Below, piece by piece: positions 15,331 to 24,184 of a stretch of 50,892 nucleotides of DNA (the first letter of the stretch is position 1; each line of letters opens with the position of its first letter). Source of the stretch: Lampropedia aestuarii (lineage in GTDB: Bacteria > Pseudomonadota > Gammaproteobacteria > Burkholderiales > Burkholderiaceae_C). The notes under the pieces were generated by a model that was not told the DNA's origin, ran no database searches, and saw only the letters and a program-made list of their open reading frames with translations. The stretch is taken from assembly GCF_004803635.1 (NCBI RefSeq), contig NZ_SSWX01000010.1, positions 96,935-147,826 on the forward strand, in the 5' to 3' direction. The position numbers and the translations under genes were made by a program.

Positions 15331-16515
15331 TCAGGCCACCTCAAACAAGGCTGCTGCGCCCATACCGCCGCCTACACACATCGTGGTGACGACATAACGA
15401 GCGCCACGCCGCTGGCCTTCAAGCAGCGCGTGGCCAACAATGCGTGCACCGGTCATGCCGTAGGGGTGGCCTATCGAAATGCCGCCACCATTGACGTTGT
15501 ATTTGGCCGGGTCGATGCCTAAAAAATCGCGGCAGTAGATGGCTTGGCAGGCAAACGCTTCGTTGAGCTCCCAGAGGTCGATGTCGTCAATGCGCAGGCC
15601 GTGGCTCTTCAACAGTTTAGGGATGGCGTAAATTGGGCCAATGCCCATTTCTTCAGGCGCACAACCGGCGACCGCCATGCCCCGGTAAGTACCCAGAACG
15701 GACAAGCCGCGGCGTTGGGCCAGTTGTGCATCCATCACTACACAGGCCGAGGCCCCATCCGAGAGCTGGCTGGCATTGCCAGCGGTAATGACGCCGCCTT
15801 CGATCACCGGTTTGAGCGCTGCCAGACCTTCCAGTGTGGTGTCAGGGCGATTGCCTTCATCGTGCGCGAGAGTCACGGCGTGGTAGCTGAGCGCTTGAGT
15901 GGCCTTGTCCACGACAGCCATTTGGGTGCTAAAGGGCACAATCTCTTGATCAAAGCGCCCTGCAGCTTGTGCTTGCGCGGTGCGTTGCTGGGACGCGAGC
16001 GCATAAGCATCTTGCGCTTGGCGGCTGATGCCATATTTTTTCGCCACAAATTCTGCGGTTTGCAGCATTGGCATATACGCGTGTGCGGCATGCGCGATGA
16101 CACGCGGGTCCTGCTCTTTGGCGACCCAGCTCATGTAGTTGTTCTGAACCGCTGTGATGTTGTCCGTGCCACCAGCGACGACCACTTGCATGCCATCGAC
16201 GATGACTTGTTTGGCTGCTGTGGCAATCGCCATGAGTCCTGAAGCACATTGGCGGTCCATGGTTTGGCCGGCCACCGTGTTGGGCAAGCCCGCTGCCAAT
16301 AAAGCATTGCGCGCCAGATTCATGCCCGCTGTGCCGGCAGACAGAACACACCCGATAACGACATCGTCAATTTCAGCGCCATCAACGCCTGCGCGCTGCA
16401 CAGCGTGTTCGATGGCATGCCCCATCATGGTGGGCGAGAGGGTGTGGTTCAGTGCCCCTTTGTAGGCGCGGCCAATCCCAGTGCGGGCAGTAGAAACAAT
16501 GACAGCTTCTTTCAT
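15331..16515 (-). CDS. Acetyl-CoA acyltransferase (thiolase)
   Basis: This 394-residue thiolase should cleave 3-ketoacyl-CoA to acetyl-CoA and the shortened acyl-CoA. All catalytic residues are visible: nucleophile Cys90 in MDRQCASGL, His350 in GGISIGHP and Cys380 in TMCVGGGMG. Length and order match the degradative thiolases (FadA type), although biosynthetic acetoacetyl-CoA thiolases share these motifs. It starts 30 bases after the FadB-like gene and ends one base before the dehydrogenase gene, placing it in the beta-oxidation operon. Confidence 0.92.
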   Translation of the reverse strand: MKEAVIVSTARTGIGRAYKGALNHTLSPTMMGHAIEHAVQRAGVDGAEIDDVVIGCVLSAGTAGMNLARNALLAAGLPNTVAGQTMDRQCASGLMAIATAAKQVIVDGMQVVVAGGTDNITAVQNNYMSWVAKEQDPRVIAHAAHAYMPMLQTAEFVAKKYGISRQAQDAYALASQQRTAQAQAAGRFDQEIVPFSTQMAVVDKATQALSYHAVTLAHDEGNRPDTTLEGLAALKPVIEGGVITAGNASQLSDGASACVVMDAQLAQRRGLSVLGTYRGMAVAGCAPEEMGIGPIYAIPKLLKSHGLRIDDIDLWELNEAFACQAIYCRDFLGIDPAKYNVNGGGISIGHPYGMTGARIVGHALLEGQRRGARYVVTTMCVGGGMGAAALFEVA

Positions 16516-16545
16516 ACGAATACTTTCCCAATCGATGTGTTGCAG

Positions 16546-18651
16546 TTAAACCAAGTTGTGGCTGGCAAAGCTGTGTTGCTGTTGTGCCAAGCGCTGTAGA
16601 AGTGGCGATATGTCCCAATAGCCATAGGGGTTGCCGCGGCTGCGGGCGTAGTGCTCAAGCTGCTGGACAATGTGTGCAAGGCCGCGCTGCTCAGCCAAGA
16701 ACATGGGGCCACCCTGATAATCTGGAAATCCGTAGCCGGCTGTCCACACCACATCAATGTCGCTGGCGCGGTAAGCAATGCCTTCTTCCAAGATCTTGCA
16801 GCCCTCATTGATCAAGGGATAGAGCAGTCGCTCGGTGATTTCTTGCTCTGAGATGTCGTTGCGCTTTGCAATGCCATGCGCGCGTGCCACTTCCGCTGCA
16901 ATGCGCTCAGTCTCTGGATCTGGGTGGGCGGTACGGCCGTCATAGCGGTAGTAACCGCTGCCTGTTTTTTGTCCAAAGCGGCCTAATGCAAACATTTTCT
17001 GCACCACCGCTCTGTAGCTGGGGTCTGGTGGCAGGCCGCCCGCTTTGCCGTATTCGATGACTGTTTTGGCGCCCACATCAATGCCTGCCATATCCAGCAT
17101 GCGGCAAGGGCCCATGGCCATGCCCAATGCCTGTACTGCATTGTCGATTTGTGCGGGAGTAGCCCCTTCCATGAGCAAAAACTCGGTCTCTCGCATATAG
17201 ACTTCAGCCATGCGGTTGCCAATAAAACCGTAGCACACGCCTGAAACGACAGCGGTTTTGCCGATTTTCTTGGCCAGATCCATGACAGTTTTCAGCACGG
17301 CTGGTGCGGTGTGCTCCCCACGGACGACCTCTAGCAGCTTCATGATGTGCGCAGGGCTGAAGAAGTGCATGCCAATCACTTGGCCAGGTCGCCCTGTGGC
17401 TTGCGCGAGCACATCGACATCCAAAGTCGAGGTGTTGCTGGCAATGATGGCCGATGGCTTGCAAATGTGGCCCAAGCGTTGGCAGACTTGTTGCTTGAGT
17501 GCCATGTTCTCAAACACGGCCTCAATCACCAAGTCGCACTCGGCCAATGCCGTATCGTCTAGCGAGGTGGTCAACCGCTGGAGGATGGCTTGGGCTTGTT
17601 CTGCACTCAAACGGCCTTTGGCGACATTGGAGGCATAGGTTGACTCAATCAGCCCAATGCCGCGTTGCAGCCCTTCTGCAGTGGCATCGACCAGTACGGT
17701 TGGAATGCCGGCATTCAGGAAGCACATGGCAATGCCCGTGCCCATGGTGCCTGCGCCTAAGATGCCGACTGTCTCAACTGCGAGGCCAGAGGTCGACGTG
17801 GCATTTTGCGGTAATTTGGCCGCCACACGTTGCGCAAAAAACAAATGCCGCAGTGCCCGTGAAGCGGGGCTGTTGAGCAGTGTTTTGAAGGCGTTTGCTT
17901 CTACTGCAGCACCCGTTTCAAAGTCTTCGCTGACCGCCGCTTGCACACAAGCCACGATCGCTTGTTTGGCAGGGTAGTGCGGCTGTTGTTGCGCTTGGCT
18001 CAACGCAGTCTCGATGGCGCTGGCATGCACTTGGTCTGGCATGCGCACTTGGCTGAGGCGACGGGGCGGTGCGTTGTGCGCTAGCAGCTCGCTGGTGTAG
18101 GCCATCCCTATGTCGAGTGGTGTGCCGTCTCTGATGGCATCGACCAGCGCGCAGGATAGGGCCTCTTGTGTGTCGATCATTTTGCCGCTGAGCATGATCT
18201 CCAGCGCAGGTCCGGCGCCGATCAGGCGCGGCAGGCGCTGGGTTCCCAAAGAACCGGGCAGAAGTCCTAGTTTGACTTCTGGCAAGCCAACACGCGTGCC
18301 GCTTTGGGCCACGCGGTAGTGGCAAGCCAGGGCAAGCTCTAGCCCGCCACCCAGCGCAGTGCCGTGCAAGGCGGCTACGACCAGTCTAGGCTGGGCTTCA
18401 AGGCGTGCAAGCGTGGCATTGAACGCACTGGCGTCGAACGCAGGATCGTCAAATAAGGTGATATCAGCACCGGCGACAAATGTCTTGCCTGCGCAGTAAA
18501 TCAGGAGTGCGTGCAGACTGGGGTCCGCTTCAAATTGGGCCAGGCCATCGGCTAGCCCATGCATGACATGGTGCGAAAGTGCGTTGACCGGTGGGTTGGC
18601 AATGCAAATGCGGCCAATGCCGTTTGCGCTATCGAAAGTGACGGTGTGCAT
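16546..18651 (-). CDS. Bifunctional enoyl-CoA hydratase / 3-hydroxyacyl-CoA dehydrogenase, FadB/FadJ-like
   Basis: This 701-residue protein does the two middle steps of beta-oxidation. The N-terminal crotonase domain (about 1-190) keeps both catalytic glutamates, Glu105 in GGGLELA and Glu125 in GLPEVKLGL. The dehydrogenase part has the NAD fold motif GILGAGTMG at 296-304, GMHFFSPAH with its catalytic histidine, and a duplicated C-terminal domain ending near residue 690. The size fits monofunctional-thiolase-partner FadB/FadJ enzymes. It lies between ligase 2 (96 bases upstream) and the thiolase (30 bases downstream). Presence of both glutamates contrasts with the separate crotonase at 10522. 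Confidence 0.9.
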   Translation of the reverse strand: MHTVTFDSANGIGRICIANPPVNALSHHVMHGLADGLAQFEADPSLHALLIYCAGKTFVAGADITLFDDPAFDASAFNATLARLEAQPRLVVAALHGTALGGGLELALACHYRVAQSGTRVGLPEVKLGLLPGSLGTQRLPRLIGAGPALEIMLSGKMIDTQEALSCALVDAIRDGTPLDIGMAYTSELLAHNAPPRRLSQVRMPDQVHASAIETALSQAQQQPHYPAKQAIVACVQAAVSEDFETGAAVEANAFKTLLNSPASRALRHLFFAQRVAAKLPQNATSTSGLAVETVGILGAGTMGTGIAMCFLNAGIPTVLVDATAEGLQRGIGLIESTYASNVAKGRLSAEQAQAILQRLTTSLDDTALAECDLVIEAVFENMALKQQVCQRLGHICKPSAIIASNTSTLDVDVLAQATGRPGQVIGMHFFSPAHIMKLLEVVRGEHTAPAVLKTVMDLAKKIGKTAVVSGVCYGFIGNRMAEVYMRETEFLLMEGATPAQIDNAVQALGMAMGPCRMLDMAGIDVGAKTVIEYGKAGGLPPDPSYRAVVQKMFALGRFGQKTGSGYYRYDGRTAHPDPETERIAAEVARAHGIAKRNDISEQEITERLLYPLINEGCKILEEGIAYRASDIDVVWTAGYGFPDYQGGPMFLAEQRGLAHIVQQLEHYARSRGNPYGYWDISPLLQRLAQQQHSFASHNLV

Positions 18652-18747
18652 AGCGTTTCAATACAGTAGGTAAAAGATACGGCGCACCAAGCCTGCCGCA
18701 GGCAGGTGCGACAGGTGGGGCTGGTGGAGTGGGCTGCGCGCGTGCGC

Positions 18748-20355
18748 CTAATTCAGCAGGTTTTCTCGTAAAACCCGCTTGAGCACTTTGCCGTTGGCAT
18801 TGCGCGGTAAAGCGCAGCGAGCCCATGTGATGGACTCGGGCACCTTGTAGTCGGTGAGGGTTTGGGCGCAATGGGCACGCAGGGCCTGCGTGTCCTCAGC
18901 CAAGGTAGGCGCATAGACCACTGCATGAACACGCTCACCCAGCACAGGGCAAGGCTTGCCGATGATGGCAGCCTCAACGACACCTGGATAGGCCATCAAG
19001 CGGTCTTCGACTTCTAGCGAGTAGATCTTGAAGCCACCGCGGCTGAGCATGTCTTTTTTGCGATCGACCAAATACAAGAAACCATCGCCATCGACATATC
19101 CGATATCACCGGAATGCCAATATCCAGCCGTGAAGGATTCTTGGCTCGCTGTTGGGTTGTCCCAATAGCCTGGAATGGTGGAGGGGCCTCCGATCCATAG
19201 CTCCCCAGTCTCACCGTGAGGCACTTCGACACCGTGCTCGTCCATGATTCGAACGTCCACGCAGGGCAAGGCAGCCCCGATGCTGCTGGCATGTTCGATG
19301 TCTGAGGCAATTGGAGAAATCGATGTCGGGCCGCAGGCCTCGGTGGCCCCATACGCATTAAACAGGCCTAAATTGGGAAGGGCTTGTGCAAGTGCTTCAA
19401 TCGCTGCTACCGCCATAGGGGCGCCGCCATAACCACCGACTCTCCAGTGGCTTAAGTCGCGTTGCTTGAGTTCTGGGCTGAGCAGGCACAGGTTGTACAT
19501 AGCCGGCACCAGCAAAGCGTAAGTGATGGCTTCACGCTCCATGAAGTGCAGAAAAGCATCGGCTTTAAAAGCTGGGGCAATCACGCAGGTCGCACCGACG
19601 CTGAAAGTGGTGAGCAGCACGGTCACTAAGCCTGTCACGTGGCTGATAGGCACACTCAGTGCCGCACGGTCATTGCTGGAGAGTTGCAGTGCCATTTCCA
19701 AATGGCGCACTGAGTGTGCGACATTGAAATGGGTGAGCATGGCGCCCTTGGGGTTGCCGGTTGTCCCGGATGTGTACAGGAGGATCGCTGTTTGCTGCTC
19801 TTGGACTGCCGCTGGTGGCAGGGGTTGCGAAGGCAGGGGTGCTTGCAAAAGCGAGTCGAGGTTTTCAAAAGGGGCCAAGCAACCATGCACTACGCGCAAC
19901 GCCAGCCCAGGAACTTGTTCCGGCGTGGGCAATTGCAGATGCAATGCCGCATCAAAAATCAGGCCTTTGGCTGAGCACTGATTGAGCATATAGGCCAGCC
20001 CAGCGGATTGTTCGCGTGTGCCAATCGGTACGGCGATGGCGCCCAGTCGCTGAAGCGCCAAGAAGCTAAACACGAAGGCAGCATGGTTGTCCATGTATAG
20101 CGCGACGCGGTCACCTGGCTCGATGCCCCTGCGATGCAAGCCAAAAGCGATCGCTTGTATTTGCTGGTCTGCTTGCGCATAACTCCAGCGCTCTTGCCCG
20201 TGCACTAGCGCGGTATGCTGTGGTCTTTGGTCGACCCAGCGCTGCCACAGGGTATAGATGCTTTTGGGGCGATCCTCAAAGCAGTTGATGACTCTGTCGC
20301 CAAACAAGGCCTCACGGCGAATCGTTGGCAAAAGAGGGGATTGCCAGTGCTTCAT
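18748..20355 (-). CDS. AMP-forming acyl-CoA synthetase (ligase 2)
   Basis: This 535-residue ANL enzyme activates an acid to its CoA ester. Visible motifs are LLYTSGTTGNPKG (P-loop), NAYGATEACGPTS, YWHSGDIGYVD, DRKKDMLSRGG and a C-terminal PRNANGKVLKR with the adenylation lysine. Start 20355 (MKHWQSPLL) has GGAGA a few bases upstream; the longer frame to 20493 lacks family similarity. It heads the operon with FadB-like, thiolase, dehydrogenase and Bug genes and follows the FadR-like regulator by 216 bases. It differs in sequence from ligase 1, so the two probably act on different acids or at different pathway points. Confidence 0.87.
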   Translation of the reverse strand: MKHWQSPLLPTIRREALFGDRVINCFEDRPKSIYTLWQRWVDQRPQHTALVHGQERWSYAQADQQIQAIAFGLHRRGIEPGDRVALYMDNHAAFVFSFLALQRLGAIAVPIGTREQSAGLAYMLNQCSAKGLIFDAALHLQLPTPEQVPGLALRVVHGCLAPFENLDSLLQAPLPSQPLPPAAVQEQQTAILLYTSGTTGNPKGAMLTHFNVAHSVRHLEMALQLSSNDRAALSVPISHVTGLVTVLLTTFSVGATCVIAPAFKADAFLHFMEREAITYALLVPAMYNLCLLSPELKQRDLSHWRVGGYGGAPMAVAAIEALAQALPNLGLFNAYGATEACGPTSISPIASDIEHASSIGAALPCVDVRIMDEHGVEVPHGETGELWIGGPSTIPGYWDNPTASQESFTAGYWHSGDIGYVDGDGFLYLVDRKKDMLSRGGFKIYSLEVEDRLMAYPGVVEAAIIGKPCPVLGERVHAVVYAPTLAEDTQALRAHCAQTLTDYKVPESITWARCALPRNANGKVLKRVLRENLLN

Positions 20356-20571
20356 AGTGTCTCCGATTGGTGAATTTTGATGGATAGCTCTTTGGCTATT
20401 TGTGGTGCATCGCAACAGCCCAGATGGTTGGCCTGCTGATCGTCTTAGCCCTGTACGAACGGGTGGCCACGAACTGGTGGCCGCATTGAGCAATCACTGC
20501 GCGGCACGGCATCCTGGGCATGGCGGTAATGGGGTGTTGGCCACCGTGGCATGTAGGCGCACAACATCGGC

Positions 20572-21405
20572 TTACAGCTCGAACTGGATGGGCGCGCGCA
20601 TGTCCAAGCCCGCCATTTGGAAGCCCCGTTGAAAATCGACCATGTGCTTGTGCATCCACTCCACGGCCACCTCGGCGTTGCCTTGGCTCAGGCCTTGTGT
20701 GATGTGTCGGTGTGCAGACAGAACGCGCGATTTGGACTGGGGGATCTGCGCATAAATGCGCAATAGCGTGGGCTTGTAGAGCAAGCTAATGGGCTCTCGG
20801 GCCAGCATTAAAGGTCTGTTATGACTGGCTGCACCAACAAGCGCATGGAACTCCACATCGAGCGCGACCAGCGCGGCCAATTCCGACTCAGGTTGCGCGT
20901 GGGGCAGTGTCATGGCTGCTGTGGCCTCAATATTGGCCTGCAAACGCGCGATATCTTCAGCCTGGGCATTTTGCGCTGCCAAACGCGCCGCCAAAGGCTC
21001 CAAAGTGATTGCTGTATCCCACAGTTCCTGAAAGGTTGTCTGTTGCAGCATCAACACCCGCGTAGCGCGTGAAGCCAGATCGAACAGTCCCGGCAGACAG
21101 ACAAACAGGCGCCGACCTTCGCGGCGCTCCAACATCCCCTCTTGCTCGATCAGGCGAATGGCTTCGCGCACGGTCGACCGATTCACGCCAAAGCTCTCAG
21201 ACAGCTCTTGCTCAGTGGGCAGAGGATCACCTGGTTTGAGCTCTGCGCTCATGATCAGGCGTTCAATTTCTTCGGCCACGACTTTATAAGCGGGGGCCGA
21301 GCGAATGCGTTTGAACAGACCCGATCCTGAGTGGCGTTCGGTTTCGGTACTTGGTGGATCAGTAGGGTGCTTATGCATAGTGGGGCGCTTGGTTATGTTT
21401 GTCAT
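20572..21405 (-). CDS. GntR/FadR-subfamily transcriptional regulator (FCD domain)
   Basis: The 277-residue protein has a 40-residue low-complexity start, a winged helix-turn-helix at about 40-105 (LPTEQELSESFGVNRSTVREA) and an all-helical FCD ligand domain with ELWDTAITLEPLAARLAA, DVEFHALVGAA, and HRHITQGLSQGN carrying the metal or ligand histidines. FCD regulators respond to acids or acyl-CoAs. It lies at the head of the beta-oxidation operon and is read in the same direction, so it probably controls that operon and itself. The start at 21405 or 21378 is uncertain; neither has a good ribosome site. A TGTCNGACA palindrome sits just upstream. Confidence 0.85.
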   Translation of the reverse strand: MTNITKRPTMHKHPTDPPSTETERHSGSGLFKRIRSAPAYKVVAEEIERLIMSAELKPGDPLPTEQELSESFGVNRSTVREAIRLIEQEGMLERREGRRLFVCLPGLFDLASRATRVLMLQQTTFQELWDTAITLEPLAARLAAQNAQAEDIARLQANIEATAAMTLPHAQPESELAALVALDVEFHALVGAASHNRPLMLAREPISLLYKPTLLRIYAQIPQSKSRVLSAHRHITQGLSQGNAEVAVEWMHKHMVDFQRGFQMAGLDMRAPIQFEL

Positions 21406-21418
21406 AATGTCGGACAAA
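21403..21418. promoter_or_regulatory. Candidate autoregulatory operator of the FadR-like gene
   Basis: TGTCGGACA (21408-21416) is an odd-centred palindrome of the GntR/FadR half-site type (GT...AC). On the minus strand it is flanked by a wider TTTGTC...GACAAA repeat that overlaps the first codons. Its position at the gene start would allow repression of the regulator. Confidence 0.35.
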
Positions 21419-21493
21419 TGGACTTTGTGTGATGGAGTTAACCCTATGTGCGGAATCTGGCTAGCGCTTGCTTGAGTCTTGCACCAGGGCATT

Positions 21494-21519
21494 AAAAAAG
21501 CGCCTCAATGAGGCGCTTT
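21494..21519 (-). terminator. Rho-independent terminator of gltA
   Basis: On the minus strand, AAAGCGCCTC-ATT-GAGGCGCTTTTTT forms a perfect stem with a T-run, 30 bases after the gltA stop codon. It closes the sdh-gltA unit and separates it from the FadR-like gene. Confidence 0.92.
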
Positions 21520-21548
21520 GGTTACAGGTGAAGGCCTGCCGCTGGGAA

Positions 21549-22859
21549 TTAACGCTCAGCGATTGGCTTGACGTCGCGTGGGGTATTGCCCACGAACAAT
21601 TGGCGTGGACGGCCGATTTTGTACTCTGGATCAGAGATCATTTCGTTCAACTGGGCGATCCAGCCGACGGTACGGGCCAGAGCGAAGATGCCGGTGAACA
21701 GGTTCACTGGAATGCCAATGGCGCGTTGCACGATGCCGGAGTAGAAGTCGACGTTCGGGTACAGCTTGCGTTGTACGAAGTAGTCGTCTTCCAGAGCGAT
21801 TTTCTCCAGTTTCTTGGCCAGTGCGAACAGAGGGTCGTTTTCCAGGCCCAGCTCGGCCAGCACTTCGTTGCAAGTTTCTTGCATCAGCTTGGCGCGTGGA
21901 TCGTAGTTTTTGTAGACGCGGTGGCCAAAGCCCATCAGCTTGACGCCGGAGTTTTTGTCTTTGACTTGTTCCATGAACTCGCCCACTTTTTCAATGCCGC
22001 CGTTGGCTTGAATGTGCTCGAGCATGTTCAGGCAGGCTTCGTTGGCGCCGCCGTGTGCGGGGCCCCACAGGCAAGCCACACCCGCTGCAATGGCAGCGAA
22101 TGGGTTGGTGCCTGACGAGCCGCACAGACGCACGGTGGATGTGGACGCGTTTTGCTCGTGGTCTGCGTGCAGCGTGAAGATGCGGTCCATCGCACGCTCA
22201 AGCACTGGGTTGACGACGTACTCTTCGCATGGGTTGCCGAACATCATGCGCAGGAAGTTGCCTGCGTAGCTCAGGTCATTCTGAGGGTACATATAAGGCG
22301 CGCCGATGCCGTATTTGTAGGCCATCGCAACCAAAGTAGGCATTTTGGCGATCAGACGGATCGCAGCAATATTGCGGTGCTCTGGATTGTTGATGTCGGT
22401 GCTGTCATGGTAGAACGCAGACATGCCACCAACCAGGCCCGTCAGAATGGCCATTGGGTGGGCGTCACGGCGAAAGCCTCGCAGGAAGAACTGCATTTGC
22501 TCGTTGACCATGGTGTGGCGGGTCACGCGCTGGTCAAAGTCGGCTTTTTGCGCAGCGTTTGGCAGCTCGCCATTGAGCAGCAAGTAGCAAGTCTCCAGGT
22601 AGTCGGTGTTGACCGCCAATTGCTCGATCGGGTAGCCACGGTACAGCAGCTCGCCTTTGTCGCCATCGATGTAGGTGATGGCCGACTGGCACGATGCAGT
22701 GGAGAGAAAGCCCGGGTCATAGGTAAACATCCCGGTTTGGCCGTAGAGCTTGCGGATATCGATGACATCTGGCCCCACAGAGCCTTCGTAGACTGGAAGC
22801 TCAACCGCTGGTTTGCCATTGGAGAATGACAGGGTTGCTTTGTTGTCAGACAGTTTCAT
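21549..22859 (-). CDS. gltA: Citrate synthase
   Basis: GltA condenses acetyl-CoA and oxaloacetate to citrate. The 436-residue protein shows the type II (hexameric, NADH-sensitive) bacterial form: [15 protein letters not shown] with its active-site histidine, [24 protein letters not shown] with the second histidine, and NVDFYSG with the catalytic aspartate. An AAGGAAGG ribosome site precedes the start. It is the last gene of the sdhC-D-A-B-E-gltA run, 124 bases after sdhE, and ends in a strong terminator. Confidence 0.97.
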   Translation of the reverse strand: MKLSDNKATLSFSNGKPAVELPVYEGSVGPDVIDIRKLYGQTGMFTYDPGFLSTASCQSAITYIDGDKGELLYRGYPIEQLAVNTDYLETCYLLLNGELPNAAQKADFDQRVTRHTMVNEQMQFFLRGFRRDAHPMAILTGLVGGMSAFYHDSTDINNPEHRNIAAIRLIAKMPTLVAMAYKYGIGAPYMYPQNDLSYAGNFLRMMFGNPCEEYVVNPVLERAMDRIFTLHADHEQNASTSTVRLCGSSGTNPFAAIAAGVACLWGPAHGGANEACLNMLEHIQANGGIEKVGEFMEQVKDKNSGVKLMGFGHRVYKNYDPRAKLMQETCNEVLAELGLENDPLFALAKKLEKIALEDDYFVQRKLYPNVDFYSGIVQRAIGIPVNLFTGIFALARTVGWIAQLNEMISDPEYKIGRPRQLFVGNTPRDVKPIAER

Positions 22860-22983
22860 ATTTACCTTCCTTGGATGGAGCCGGGTGCCTTGCTATCTCT
22901 GTATTGGAGGTGTTAAGGCTGGATTGTCGAAATGAACTTTGCAGTGTTTGATTGGCTTGGCGGTACAGCTAAAGGCGAAGGCT

Positions 22984-23280
22984 TCAGTTGTATGGAGCGG
23001 GGCGAATCAATTCCAGTACATTGTGGATTTCGGGGGTGTCAAGATCCCCTTGCGGTTCTTTGCGACGCAAGAGCAAGTCCAGCAGATCGTTGTCTGCCAG
23101 ATTCATCAATGTGGTCATGGCTTTGCCTTGCGCAACGCTCAGCGATGGCCCATGGACATTGAAGAATTTCTCAATGAATAAGTCATTTTCCAGCAGCCCT
23201 CTGCGAGAGCGCCATTGCAACTGGCGTAGTTGCAGCTCGGACATCAGCTGCTGCTCTGTCCCGGAGTTCTCAGCGGTCAT
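22984..23280 (-). CDS. sdhE: Succinate dehydrogenase FAD assembly factor SdhE
   Basis: SdhE promotes covalent attachment of FAD to SdhA. This 98-residue protein has the signature RSRRGLLENDLFIEKFF (29-45), in which the RGxxE core contacts the flavoprotein, followed by the helical LADNDLLDLLLRR segment. It sits between sdhB and gltA, the usual place in Burkholderiales. The longer N-terminus relative to the E. coli protein (88 residues) is minor. Start codon choice is supported by length only. Confidence 0.92.
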   Translation of the reverse strand: MTAENSGTEQQLMSELQLRQLQWRSRRGLLENDLFIEKFFNVHGPSLSVAQGKAMTTLMNLADNDLLDLLLRRKEPQGDLDTPEIHNVLELIRPAPYN

Positions 23281-23439
23281 AGTGACAAGTCAAAAGGGCG
23301 TGATGAACAATGTATCAAACTGGCGTATGGCAGAGATATGCCATGCGCCTCGAGTCGAAGCGAGACCAAAACGAGGGCATCAGCGCCTTGAGCGGCTGCC
23401 ATGCAGCAAGCCACTCAGGTCAGCAGCCCCAGTTGGGTA

Positions 23440-24144
23440 TTAGATCGCGCGGCGCACCATCAGCTCTTTGATCTTGCCGATCGCACGGGTCGGGTTCAAA
23501 CCTTTAGGGCAGACATCGACGCAGTTCATGATGGTGTGGCAGCGGAACAAGCGGTACGGATCTTCCAGGTTGTCCAGACGCTCACCAGTGGCATCATCGC
23601 GGCTGTCAGCGATGAAGCGGTAGGCTTGCAGCAGGCCTGCTGGACCAACGAACTTGTCTGGGTTCCACCAGAACGACGGGCAGCTGGTCGAGCAGCTGGC
23701 GCACAAAATGCACTCGTACAGACCGTTGAGCTCTTCGCGCTCTTCAGGCGACTGCAGGCGCTCGCGCTCAGGTGCCAGGCTTTCGTTTTGCAGGTATGGC
23801 TTGATGCTGTTGTACTGCTTGAAGAACTGGGTCATGTCCACGATCAAATCGCGAATCACTGGCAGGCCCGGCAGCGGCTTGAGAACAATCGTCCCTTTGA
23901 GGGTGTTCATGTTGGTCAAGCAGGCCAGACCGTTTTTGCCATTGATGTTCATCGCATCCGAGCCGCACACGCCTTCGCGGCAGGAGCGGCGGAACGCAAT
24001 CGCTGGATCCTTGGCTTTGAGTTTGACCAGTGCATCGAGCAGCATGCGTTCATGGCCGTCGAGCTCCACTTCCACTTCCTGCATATAAGGCTTGGCATCC
24101 TTATCAGGATCGTAGCGATAGATTTGAAATTTGCGGATTGTCAT
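23440..24144 (-). CDS. sdhB: Succinate dehydrogenase iron-sulfur subunit
   Basis: SdhB passes electrons from the flavoprotein to quinone in complex II. The 234-residue protein has the plant-type [2Fe-2S] cysteines in [14 protein letters not shown] plus the later GLACLT cysteine. The C-terminal clusters are seen in [12 protein letters not shown] and [15 protein letters not shown], covering the [4Fe-4S] and [3Fe-4S] ligands. Length is typical (about 234-240). It follows sdhA by 40 bases. Confidence 0.97.
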   Translation of the reverse strand: MTIRKFQIYRYDPDKDAKPYMQEVEVELDGHERMLLDALVKLKAKDPAIAFRRSCREGVCGSDAMNINGKNGLACLTNMNTLKGTIVLKPLPGLPVIRDLIVDMTQFFKQYNSIKPYLQNESLAPERERLQSPEEREELNGLYECILCASCSTSCPSFWWNPDKFVGPAGLLQAYRFIADSRDDATGERLDNLEDPYRLFRCHTIMNCVDVCPKGLNPTRAIGKIKELMVRRAI

Positions 24145-24184
24145 GGTGTTTTACTCTCTCGTGAGGCTTGCAAGCAGCAGGGGA

